A stretch of 9,124 bases of DNA, taken from assembly GCA_018623675.1 (NCBI GenBank), contig JAAZVJ010000027.1, positions 1 to 9,124 on the forward strand, written 5' to 3'. The translations under genes were made by a program, and so were the position numbers. Shown in pieces: positions 1-6,449 of the stretch (positions within the stretch are counted from its first letter, which is position 1; each line of letters begins with the position of its first letter). Under the pieces are notes generated by a model. It was not told the DNA's origin. It made no database searches and was given only the letters and a program-made list of their open reading frames with translations. This stretch comes from Synechococcus sp. HW_metabat.54. Its GTDB lineage: Bacteria; Cyanobacteriota; Cyanobacteriia; PCC-6307; Cyanobiaceae.

Positions 1-624
1 GGGCAGCACCTGACTGATGCGCTTCGGCGTGAGGAACACCACCGCCAGGGTCATCAGGCCCACGGCCAAGGCTGCAGGGTTGGGCTGGAAGTTGTGAATC
101 ACCGTCGCCAAAGCGTTCACGACGCCACCAGACGCCGCGATCCCCATCAGCGGCCCGATCTGGATCAGCAGGATGATGATGCCAATGCCCGACATGAAGC
201 CGGACACCACCGAGTAGGGCACCAACGTGATGTAGCGCCCCAGCTTGAGCAGTCCGAACAGGATCTGGAACAAACCGCCAATCACCACCGCCGTCATCAC
301 GAGGGGCAGCAGTTCTCCGCCGCTGAGTTCACCGGCAACGCCCACAGCGATCAAGCTGCTCACCACGCCGGCCACGGTCACGCTCATGGGTCCAGTGGGA
401 CCGCTCACCTGGGCCGGAGTGCCGCCAAACAAGGCGGCAAGAAAGCCGGTGACGATGGCTCCGTACAAGCCATAAATCGCTCCCCCGGGCCCTAGGGCGG
501 CATTGCCGAATGCCAGAGCGAGGGGCAGCGCGACGACTGCCGCCGTCAATCCTCCCAGCAGATCTCCTCGCCAGTGGTGAAGATCCCACCCATTGATCAA
601 CGGAAGCGGTGGTCCGTTGCCCAT
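1..624 (-). CDS. SulP-family anion transporter (BicA-like), N-terminal part, cut by window edge
   Basis: Inner-membrane transporter of the SulP/SLC26 superfamily, which moves sulfate, bicarbonate or related anions, often with Na+ or H+. The visible 208 residues carry hallmark segments: GDLLGGLTAA (about 20-29), VALPLALAFG (31-40), FGGTP (66-70), GPTGPM (75-80) and LVPYSVVSGFMSGIGIIIL (about 144-162), separated by hydrophobic helices. From memory of the family, the PTGPM threonine (Thr77 here) aligns with substrate-site Thr69 of the cyanobacterial bicarbonate transporter BicA, and the SGFMSGIGII segment is also BicA-like. The ATG at 624 is the only good in-frame start, because a TAA lies just upstream (655-657). 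No strong Shine-Dalgarno is seen. The C-terminal half, including any cytoplasmic STAS domain, is outside the window. Family assignment is secure. Bicarbonate as substrate is inference; marine cyanobacteria carry several SulP paralogues, and a sulfate transporter is equally possible. Confidence 0.93.
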   Translation of the reverse strand, partial: MGNGPPLPLINGWDLHHWRGDLLGGLTAAVVALPLALAFGNAALGPGGAIYGLYGAIVTGFLAALFGGTPAQVSGPTGPMSVTVAGVVSSLIAVGVAGELSGGELLPLVMTAVVIGGLFQILFGLLKLGRYITLVPYSVVSGFMSGIGIIILLIQIGPLMGIAASGGVVNALATVIHNFQPNPAALAVGLMTLAVVFLTPKRISQVLP

Positions 625-667
625 GGCCGAAGACGTAATGACTTCATTCTTCCGTTAATCAGGAGTT

Positions 668-679
668 TTGACCGGTCAA
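668..679. promoter_or_regulatory. 12-bp perfect palindrome, candidate operator
   Basis: TTGACCGGTCAA is a perfect 12-bp palindrome lying 44 bp upstream of the SulP gene's ATG, inside the 104-bp spacer that must hold this gene's promoter unless it is co-transcribed with the gene at 729. On the minus strand its first half also reads as a -35-like TTGACC, but I find no convincing -10 at proper spacing. It does not match NtcA (GTA-N8-TAC). Which protein would bind it is unknown. Confidence 0.25.
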
Positions 680-698
680 CGTCAGCCCTCCCCGACCA

Positions 699-715
699 TC
701 GCCATGGAATGGCGA
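699..715. repeat. Short inverted repeat downstream of the thioredoxin-like gene
   Basis: A 7-bp perfect stem (TCGCCAT / ATGGCGA) with a 3-nt GGA loop sits 13 bp past the stop codon of the minus-strand thioredoxin-like gene. The position would suit a transcription end or an mRNA-stabilising hairpin. However, no T-tract follows on the minus strand, so it is not a classical intrinsic terminator and could be chance. Confidence 0.3.
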
Positions 716-728
716 GCCGTTTGGTTGC

Positions 729-1121
729 TCAGGGTTGCTCGATCCAGAGCCTTAATTCAGTGAGCGACTGAACGCCCTCGCGGCGTTCACCCGATGGGTG
801 AATCCATGTGGGGAAGGCCCGGATTTTGGCTGTTCGACACGCCTGGGCCTGCTCGGGTAGGGACTCCGGCTTGGTGCATTCCACGTAGGGGAGCCGTTTG
901 ACAGCGCTGCGCCCAAACAAGCGCCCTTGGTAGTGGCAGGCGGGACAGCGGTAGGAGCCGTAGTACTTCATCCCCATGTCAGTGAGCTCATCGGCCAGCT
1001 GGATCTGAGTCGGAGTCGACTCGGGTACCGGCTGTTCAGGTGCTTTGTTGCTGCCTGCAACCGCAGCGGTGCTGCTCAGAACGAAAGCGGTCGCCAAAGA
1101 GGCCAAAGAGCGTCGACGCAT
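729..1121 (-). CDS. Exported or anchored thioredoxin-fold protein with CPAC motif (VKOR C-domain-like)
   Basis: A 130-residue protein. Residues 1-23 form an Arg-rich start (MRRRS) followed by a hydrophobic/alanine stretch ending in a plausible cleavage site (AVAG), so it probably acts in the thylakoid lumen or periplasm. A Pro/Ser/Thr-rich linker (about 25-42) precedes a compact thioredoxin-like domain: YYGSYRCPACHYQ with redox Cys59 and Cys62, a second pair Cys82 (PYVEC) and Cys95, and the cis-proline loop FPTW (103-106). This arrangement resembles the soluble thioredoxin-like domain fused to VKOR in cyanobacteria and plants (LTO1), which forms disulfides in exported proteins. Here it stands alone without the VKOR membrane helices. 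An upstream ATG at 1178 (and one at 1262 that would run into dnaJ) is in frame, but I chose 1121 because it puts the signal segment at the N-terminus. A neighbouring membrane VKOR partner is not visible. Precise role (disulfide oxidase partner, isomerase) is inference. Confidence 0.85.
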   Translation of the reverse strand: MRRRSLASLATAFVLSSTAAVAGSNKAPEQPVPESTPTQIQLADELTDMGMKYYGSYRCPACHYQGRLFGRSAVKRLPYVECTKPESLPEQAQACRTAKIRAFPTWIHPSGERREGVQSLTELRLWIEQP

Positions 1122-1251
1122 GGGTGTTCGTTCCAGCGAAGGCTCGACCTTATCGCCAACGTTCGGGGTTCCCTCCATTGCGTTGATCCCATGACTTTGA
1201 TGAACCTGGGACACTGAAAAGAGACAAGAGCCTGAGGGCTGAACAAACGTC
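1122..1251. promoter_or_regulatory. Divergent promoter region between the thioredoxin-like gene and dnaJ
   Basis: These 130 bp separate two genes transcribed away from each other, so promoters for both should lie here. I could not pick out a confident -35/-10 pair on either strand. I also saw no CIRCE element (TTAGCACTC-N9-GAGTGCTAA) that would indicate HrcA heat-shock control of dnaJ. Part of the spacer would be coding if the thioredoxin-like gene used its alternative ATG at 1178. Confidence 0.4.
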
Positions 1252-2259
1252 ATGGCCGGCACGGGCTACCGCGACTATTTCAAGGTGCTTGGTGTCGACC
1301 GTGGGGCCGATGCCGACACGATTAAGCGGGCGTTCCGAAAGTTGGCTCGCGAGTATCACCCGGATGTGAATCCAGGAGATGCCACTGCGGAGGCCAAGTT
1401 CAAGGAGGTGAGCGAGGCCTACGAGGTGCTCTCCGATCCGGATAAACGGCGTCGTTACGAGCAGTTTGGCCAGTACTGGAATCAAGCCGGTGGGGGTGCT
1501 CCAGGTGCTGGGGTTGATGTTGATTTCGGGCGCTACGGCAACTTCGACGACTTCATTAATGATCTTCTGGGTCGCTTTGGGGGGCCTGGTGCTGCCTCTG
1601 GCGGCTTCGGTGGGGGATTCCCAGGAGGGTTTTCCAGTGGTGCAGGATTTCCTGGCGGGCCGTTTCCTGGCGGTGGATTTGCAGGCGCCGGTCGCGGTGC
1701 CGCTGGTCAGCGGCAGCCGGTGAATTTGGATGCCGAGGCCACGGTGAAGGTGTCGTTCCAGGAGGCCTTTCGTGGTGGTGAGCGCACCCTGTCGGTGAAT
1801 GACGAACGGGTGCAGGTTCGTATTCCAGCTGGGGTGAAAAACGGATCTCGGCTGCGGTTGAAGGGCAAGGGAAATCTCCAGCCTGGTACCGGACGTCGCG
1901 GCGACCTTTACCTCAATCTGGAAGTCCAGCCCCATGAGATCTGGCGTCTTGAGGGTGAGCAGTTGCGAGCTGAATTGCCGGTTTCTCTCGATGAACTCGC
2001 TCTCGGCGGCAGTGTCACCGTGATGACTCCGGATGGAGAAGCCGACGTCAATATCCCGGCGGGCACCCCGCCCGGCCGCAGCTTGCGCCTGAAGGGCAAG
2101 GGATGGCCGGCCCGTAGTGGTCGTGGTGATCTTCTGCTCACCCTCAGCCTCCAATGGCCAGAGGCCTGGAGCGAGCGAGAGAAAGAACTGCTCGCTCAAC
2201 TGAAGCAAGCACGTGTCAATGATCCCCGCAGGAGCTGGCTCCAGTCCGCCCGTCTGTAG
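1252..2259 (+). CDS. dnaJ: DnaJ/Hsp40 co-chaperone, zinc-finger-less (type II, CbpA-like)
   Basis: Hsp40 co-chaperone of 335 residues that delivers unfolded clients to DnaK and stimulates its ATPase in the cytoplasm. The J domain spans about 7-72 with the essential HPD motif at 36-38. A Gly/Phe-rich linker (about 80-152) contains three FPGG repeats at 123, 133 and 138. The two-part C-terminal substrate-binding domain follows (about 158-310), with paired KNGSRLRLKGKG and PPGRSLRLKGKG segments. The four CxxCxGxG zinc repeats of classical DnaJ are absent, making it a type II, CbpA-like protein; its length fits that class. The start at 1252 (ATGGCCGGC) gives the normal short lead before the J domain. 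hemB starts 39 bp downstream on the same strand, so co-transcription is possible. Cyanobacteria encode several DnaJ paralogues, and the exact paralogue name is not resolved by sequence inspection alone. Confidence 0.96.
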   Translation: MAGTGYRDYFKVLGVDRGADADTIKRAFRKLAREYHPDVNPGDATAEAKFKEVSEAYEVLSDPDKRRRYEQFGQYWNQAGGGAPGAGVDVDFGRYGNFDDFINDLLGRFGGPGAASGGFGGGFPGGFSSGAGFPGGPFPGGGFAGAGRGAAGQRQPVNLDAEATVKVSFQEAFRGGERTLSVNDERVQVRIPAGVKNGSRLRLKGKGNLQPGTGRRGDLYLNLEVQPHEIWRLEGEQLRAELPVSLDELALGGSVTVMTPDGEADVNIPAGTPPGRSLRLKGKGWPARSGRGDLLLTLSLQWPEAWSEREKELLAQLKQARVNDPRRSWLQSARL

Positions 2260-2298
2260 ACACCACTTACGATCGACGGCTCACGTCAGTGCCCCTCG

Positions 2299-3300
2299 AT
2301 GGAGCTCACCTACCGCCCCCGCCGCCTGCGCCGGACGCCTGCACTACGGGCCATGGTGCGTGAAAACGTCCTTCAGACATCCGACTTCATCTATCCACTG
2401 TTTGTGCACGAAGGTGCCGACGTGGAGCCCATCGGTGCCATGCCTGGTGCCTATCGCTGGAGCCTCGAGAAGCTCACGGGTGAGGTCAAGCGGGCCTGGG
2501 ATTTGGGGATCCGCTGTGTGGTGTTGTTCCCCAAGGTGTCGGAGGGGCTCAAGACAGAGGACGGCGCTGAATGCTTCAACGAGCATGGTTTGATCCCTAG
2601 GGCGATCCGCCAGCTCAAGCAGGAAGTGCCCGACATGGCGATCATGACGGACGTGGCACTGGATCCCTATTCCTGCGATGGCCACGACGGCATCGTCAGC
2701 CAGGAAGGGGTCGTGCTGAACGACGAAACCATCGAGCTTCTCTGCCGACAGGCGGTGATGCAGGCAGAGGCCGGTGCTGATCTGATCGGCCCCAGCGACA
2801 TGATGGATGGTCGTGTTGGTGCGATCCGAGAAGCCCTCGATGACGCCGGCTACGAGCACGTGGGCATCATCAGCTACACCGCCAAGTATTCCTCCGCTTA
2901 TTACGGCCCATTCCGTGAAGCGTTGGATTCGGCTCCTCGTGCTGCCGGCAGCAAGCCCATCCCCACCAACAAGGACACCTATCAAATGGACCCGGCGAAT
3001 GCCCGGGAAGCGATCACCGAGGCGCAACTCGATGAGCAGGAAGGTGCCGACATCATGATGGTCAAGCCTGGTTTGGCTTACCTCGACATCATCCAAAGCC
3101 TGCGTGGTGAGTCGGAACTGCCCATCGCTGCCTACAACGTCAGCGGTGAGTATTCGATGGTCAAGGCTGCCGCAGAGCGAGGCTGGATTGACGAAAAGGC
3201 CGTGGTGCTGGAAACCCTGCTGAGCTTCAAGCGTGCCGGTGCTGATCTCATCCTCACCTATCACGCCTGTGATGCAGCGGAGTGGCTGCGGCAGCGCTGA
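2299..3300 (+). CDS. hemB: Delta-aminolevulinic acid dehydratase (porphobilinogen synthase)
   Basis: Condenses two 5-aminolevulinate molecules to porphobilinogen, the first common step toward heme, chlorophyll, phycobilins and cobalamin, in the cytosol as a homo-oligomer. The 333-residue length is normal. The two Schiff-base lysines are Lys196 (SYTAKYSSAYYGPFR) and Lys256 (MMVKPGLAYLD). The catalytic-metal region reads DVALDPYSCDGHDG (118-131): instead of the Cys triad of zinc enzymes it has Asp residues, as in the plant and cyanobacterial Mg2+-type enzymes. Further signatures are RRLRRTPALR near the N-terminus, SDMMDGRVGAIR (166-177) and YNVSGEYSM (279-287). The ATG at 2299 gives a canonical N-terminus; the nearby GTG at 2289 is out of frame. 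It lies between dnaJ and a small putative membrane protein on the same strand. Confidence 0.98.
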   Translation: MELTYRPRRLRRTPALRAMVRENVLQTSDFIYPLFVHEGADVEPIGAMPGAYRWSLEKLTGEVKRAWDLGIRCVVLFPKVSEGLKTEDGAECFNEHGLIPRAIRQLKQEVPDMAIMTDVALDPYSCDGHDGIVSQEGVVLNDETIELLCRQAVMQAEAGADLIGPSDMMDGRVGAIREALDDAGYEHVGIISYTAKYSSAYYGPFREALDSAPRAAGSKPIPTNKDTYQMDPANAREAITEAQLDEQEGADIMMVKPGLAYLDIIQSLRGESELPIAAYNVSGEYSMVKAAAERGWIDEKAVVLETLLSFKRAGADLILTYHACDAAEWLRQR

Positions 3301-3319
3301 CGATTTGCAGCTATCGAAA

Positions 3320-3339
3320 GGGGGCGTGATCTCGCCCCC
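3320..3339 (+). promoter_or_regulatory. GC-rich hairpin between hemB and the next start codon
   Basis: A perfect 7-bp stem, GGGGGCG paired with CGCCCCC, encloses a 6-nt loop (TGATCT). It begins 20 bp after the hemB stop and ends on the base before the ATG at 3340. The only Shine-Dalgarno-like purines for that ATG (AAAGGGGG, 3317-3324) are mostly within the 5' arm. There is no downstream T-run on the plus strand, so it is not a standard terminator. It could be an mRNA 3'-end stabiliser for hemB or a translation-limiting structure for the next gene. The structure is directly visible; the role is inferred. Confidence 0.5.
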
Positions 3340-3582
3340 ATGCCAGCTGTTCGTTCCCTTCGCGTTTGGAGCCCCCTTCCCTTCCTTGCCGCGCTGATTG
3401 CTTTTTTGGTGGCGGGTCAGCTGTGGCTCGAGGGTGATCGCCGTGACCGGGCCTCGGTGTTCACGCTTCTCAGTAGCGGACTGATCTGCTTCTCCATCGG
3501 TTGCGTCTGTCGAACGTCATGGGGCATTTCCTTCGCCCATGACCCTGTGCCGACCCCCGCAGCCTTGGAGCCTCGCCAGTAG
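3340..3582 (+). CDS. Small putative membrane protein of unknown function
   Basis: An 80-residue protein I do not recognise. It shows two hydrophobic segments, roughly residues 14-30 (FLAALIAFLVAGQLWL) and 41-57 (FTLLSSGLICFSIGCV), joined by a short charged connector (EGDRRDRAS), so a two-helix inner- or thylakoid-membrane hairpin is likely. Three cysteines (about 50, 55 and 57) lie at the end of the second helix. It sits between hemB and the VOC gene on the same strand (39 bp and 42 bp spacers), compatible with an operon. The ATG at 3340 immediately follows a GC-rich hairpin that covers its ribosome-binding region. No function can be assigned. The gene is supported by the membrane-like composition and by filling an otherwise empty same-strand gap. 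Confidence 0.6.
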   Translation: MPAVRSLRVWSPLPFLAALIAFLVAGQLWLEGDRRDRASVFTLLSSGLICFSIGCVCRTSWGISFAHDPVPTPAALEPRQ

Positions 3583-3624
3583 GTTCGGAAGACGATTTCC
3601 GTCTCGGCTCCACCTCGGTTTCCC

Positions 3625-4026
3625 ATGGTTCCTGTCCACCGGCTCGGTCATGTCGCCATCCGTGTTCAAGACATGGCGAGGGCTGTGGCGTTCTACACGG
3701 GGCTGGGAATGCGCATGGTCTGGGAGGCCGATGACTGGTGCTATCTCGAGGCGGGTGAAGGCCGAGATGGGCTTGCGCTTCTGGGGCCGAATTACAAGGC
3801 TGCTGGTCCCCACTTTGCGTTTCACTTCCGTGATCGCGCCCACGTGGATGTGGTGCATCAACAGTTGAAGGCGCAGGGGGTGCACGTGGGTGCCGTTCAC
3901 GATCACCGAGACGGAACCGCCTCTTTCTATTTCCGCGATCCGGAAGGCAACTGGCTCGAGATGCTCTATGAGCCTCCCGGTGGGATTCCCTCCAACCAGT
4001 CGGAGCCTGCGGCATCCAACGTTTGA
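3625..4026 (+). CDS. VOC-superfamily (glyoxalase/fosfomycin-resistance/dioxygenase fold) protein
   Basis: A single-domain, 133-residue vicinal-oxygen-chelate protein with two beta-alpha-beta-beta-beta modules. The first begins RLGHVAIRVQDMARAVAFYTGLGM (about 6-29), the second HFAFHFRDRAHVDVVHQQL (63-81). It ends with the typical YFRDPEGNWLEMLYEP (102-117). Likely divalent-metal ligands are His9, His63 (or 67) and Glu112, the layout of three-ligand VOC enzymes. Glu42 (YLEAGE) could supply a fourth, as in glyoxalase I. Substrate is unknown: glyoxalase-like detoxification, thiol transfer and ring cleavage are all possible. The stop TGA shares its A with the mutS2 ATG (TGATG), so the two are translationally coupled and in one operon. 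No obvious Shine-Dalgarno precedes the ATG at 3625. Confidence 0.92.
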   Translation: MVPVHRLGHVAIRVQDMARAVAFYTGLGMRMVWEADDWCYLEAGEGRDGLALLGPNYKAAGPHFAFHFRDRAHVDVVHQQLKAQGVHVGAVHDHRDGTASFYFRDPEGNWLEMLYEPPGGIPSNQSEPAASNV

Positions 4027-6440
4027 TGCCGACGCTGACGCGCTTTTCTGCTTTGGCTGCTGCTCCCGTGCTGCAGGAAACCCTCGAGTTGTTGGAGTGG
4101 CCACGGCTTTGTGAGCACCTGGCGTCCTTTGCCTCCACCAAGCCAGGCCACCGGGCGGCTTTGGGGACTGACCTGCCAGAGGATCTGGCGACGAGCCGAC
4201 TGTGGCTGGCCCGCACGATCGAATTAGCTGGCCTGGATGGAATCACTGAGGGCGGGCTCAGTTTTCAGGGCGTGCACGATCTGGAGTCGGTGCTGTTGCG
4301 ATGCAGCAAGGGAGGCACGGCCGACGGTGAGGAGCTGTTGCGTGTGGCGGACACCTTGGCGGCGGCCCGTCGTTTACGCCGGCAGGTTGATGATCCAGAT
4401 CTGCGGCCTCTCTGCACGGACCTGTTCAGTGCAGTCGCCACCTTCCCAGAGTTGGAACAGCGTCTGAAGTTTTCATTGGAAGAAGGCGGACGGGTGGCGG
4501 ATCGCGCCAGTGCCGCCCTCTCGGGACTACGACTTCAGTGGCAAAGCCTGCGCCAGCAACGACGTGATCGTTTGCAGGAGGTGTTGCGACGGTGGTCGGC
4601 GCAGTTGCAAGACACGGTGATCGCCGAGCGTCATGGCCGGCCTGTTCTGGCTGTGAAGGCCGGTGCCATCGGCCATTGCAAAGGCATGGTGCATGACAGT
4701 TCCGCTTCAGGGAACACGGTGTTTGTGGAGCCCCAGGCGGTGATTGAACTGGGGAATCGTTTGGCGAGTCAGGAGGGGCGGATCCGCGAGGAAGAACAGC
4801 GGGTGCTTGCTGAACTCAGTGCTGCGGTGGGAGCCCAGCACGAGCCTCTGGTCAGACTCGCTGATGTGCTGCTGGTGCTCGACCTCACCCTGGCGCGTGC
4901 TCGCTATGGCCAATGGCTTGGCGGTGTGCCTCCCAAACTTGAGGCAGACCCTGAGTCTCCCTTCGCCCTCGATCAACTGCGCCATCCACTTCTGGTTTGG
5001 CAGGAAAAGCGTGAGCGTGGCGCTGCTGTGGTGCCCATCAGCATCACGGTGTCGCGTGAGCTGCGGGTGGTTGCCATCACGGGCCCCAACACCGGTGGCA
5101 AAACCGTCACCCTCAAGAGCATCGGATTGGCGGCGTTGATGGCGCGCGCCGGCATGTGGTTGCCTTGCACAGGGACGCCTTCCCTCCCCTGGTGTGCCCA
5201 GGTGCTTGCTGACATTGGCGATGAACAATCGCTTCAACAGAGCTTGTCCACGTTCAGTGGCCATGTGAAGCGCATCGCCCGCATCCTGACGGCTCTCTCG
5301 GAAGGTCCTTCCCCGGCCTTGGTGTTGCTCGATGAGGTGGGTGCGGGTACCGATCCCAGCGAGGGAACGGCTCTGGCGACGGCTCTTTTGCGTTCCTTGG
5401 CGGACCGCGCCCGCCTCACGATCGCCACCACCCACTTCGGCGAGCTCAAAGCTCTCAAATACAGCGATAACCGCTTCGAAAACGCCTCCGTCGCCTTCGA
5501 TAGCGAGACGCTGTCGCCCACGTATCAGCTGCTTTGGGGGATCCCCGGACGCAGCAATGCTTTGGCCATCGCCACTCGCCTTGGTCTTGATCCTCAGGTG
5601 ATTGATCAGGCCCAAGGACTGCTCAGTCCTGAGGCCGACGGCGATGTGAATGCTGTGATCAGGGGCCTGGAAGAACAGCGCCAGCGTCAACAGTCTGCGG
5701 CTGAGGATGCGGCAGCGCTGTTGGCACGCACCGAGTTACTGCATGAGGAGTTGTTGGGCCGCTGGGAGCGCCAACGTCAGCAGTCATCGGAACAACAGGA
5801 GCGCGGTCGGCAGCGCTTGGAGACCTCGATTCGTGATGGCCAGAAAGAGGTGCGCAGGCTGATCCGTCGCTTAAGGGACAACAAGGCCGATGGGGAAACA
5901 GCCCGTCAGGCAGGCCAACGGCTGCGGCGTCTTGAGGCTGACCACCGCCCCGCCCCCGAACGGCGGCGCCATCCCGATTGGCGCCCTCAAGTGGGCGATC
6001 GGATTCGCTTGCTGGCTCTCGGCAAGGCTGCAGAAGTGTTGTCGATCTCCGATGACGGTTTGCAGCTCACGGTGCGCTGCGGGGTGATGCGCACCACGGT
6101 TGAACTGGCTGGGGTGGAGAGCTTGGATGGCCGTAAGCCTGCTGCTCCCCAGGCCACGGTGCAGGTCAAGGCCCGTTCTGTCGCTGGCCGTGGAGCGGAT
6201 GTGCGCACGTCCCGCAACACCCTGGATGTGCGCGGTATGCGTGTGCATGAAGCGGAAGCGGCGGTGGAAGAGTTGCTGCGTGGAGCCACCGGCCCCCTCT
6301 GGGTCATTCATGGGATCGGCACCGGAAAACTCAAGAGAGGACTTCGCCAGTGGTTGGAGACGGTGCCCTATGTGGAGCGGGTCGCCGATGCTGATCAGGG
6401 GGATGGCGGTCAGGGTTGCAGCGTGATCTACCCCCGTTAG
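4026..6440 (+). CDS. mutS2: MutS2 ATPase/endonuclease
   Basis: MutS2 family protein (804 residues from the ATG), a homodimeric ATPase implicated in suppressing recombination and, in Bacillus, in resolving collided ribosomes. It lacks the mismatch-recognition domains of MutS, so it is not a mismatch repair sensor. The N-terminal core/lever region (about 10-335) leads to the ATPase with Walker A GPNTGGKT (353-360), Walker B LLDE (434-437) with following GAGTDPSEG, and the THFGELK H-loop region. A charged coiled coil (about 530-640, Gln/Arg/Glu rich) precedes a small KOW-like region and a C-terminal Smr domain (about 730-804) with LDVRG (733-737) and HGIGTG (762-767) motifs. A TTG at 4023 is in frame one codon earlier, but the ATG at 4026 overlapping the VOC stop by one base is the natural coupled start. 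The gene ends 9 bp from the convergent ABC ATPase gene. Confidence 0.97.
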   Translation: MPTLTRFSALAAAPVLQETLELLEWPRLCEHLASFASTKPGHRAALGTDLPEDLATSRLWLARTIELAGLDGITEGGLSFQGVHDLESVLLRCSKGGTADGEELLRVADTLAAARRLRRQVDDPDLRPLCTDLFSAVATFPELEQRLKFSLEEGGRVADRASAALSGLRLQWQSLRQQRRDRLQEVLRRWSAQLQDTVIAERHGRPVLAVKAGAIGHCKGMVHDSSASGNTVFVEPQAVIELGNRLASQEGRIREEEQRVLAELSAAVGAQHEPLVRLADVLLVLDLTLARARYGQWLGGVPPKLEADPESPFALDQLRHPLLVWQEKRERGAAVVPISITVSRELRVVAITGPNTGGKTVTLKSIGLAALMARAGMWLPCTGTPSLPWCAQVLADIGDEQSLQQSLSTFSGHVKRIARILTALSEGPSPALVLLDEVGAGTDPSEGTALATALLRSLADRARLTIATTHFGELKALKYSDNRFENASVAFDSETLSPTYQLLWGIPGRSNALAIATRLGLDPQVIDQAQGLLSPEADGDVNAVIRGLEEQRQRQQSAAEDAAALLARTELLHEELLGRWERQRQQSSEQQERGRQRLETSIRDGQKEVRRLIRRLRDNKADGETARQAGQRLRRLEADHRPAPERRRHPDWRPQVGDRIRLLALGKAAEVLSISDDGLQLTVRCGVMRTTVELAGVESLDGRKPAAPQATVQVKARSVAGRGADVRTSRNTLDVRGMRVHEAEAAVEELLRGATGPLWVIHGIGTGKLKRGLRQWLETVPYVERVADADQGDGGQGCSVIYPR

Positions 6441-6449
6441 CGACAGCGC

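Noticed and set aside
94..495. Plus-strand reading frame rich in His, Gln and Asp
   Set aside because: Shadow of the minus-strand SulP transporter; the His/Gln bias is the complement of its hydrophobic codons.
1122..1262. Extended N-terminus of the thioredoxin-like protein reaching into dnaJ
   Set aside because: The extension would bury the signal segment internally and overlap the divergent dnaJ start; the ATG at 1121 is more natural.
1150..2208. Long minus-strand reading frame (352 codons) opposite dnaJ
   Set aside because: It mirrors the dnaJ coding strand, has low-complexity composition and no recognisable domain. dnaJ on the plus strand is unambiguous.
2344..3264. Long minus-strand reading frame (306 codons) opposite hemB
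   Set aside because: Antisense shadow in GC-rich DNA; hemB on the plus strand has all catalytic motifs.
3470..4246. Minus-strand frames opposite the VOC gene
   Set aside because: No motifs and an Arg/Pro/Ser-rich shadow composition; the VOC protein on the plus strand is clear.
4707..5690. Long minus-strand reading frame (327 codons) opposite mutS2
   Set aside because: Antisense to the MutS2 ATPase core, with no domain or start-site support.
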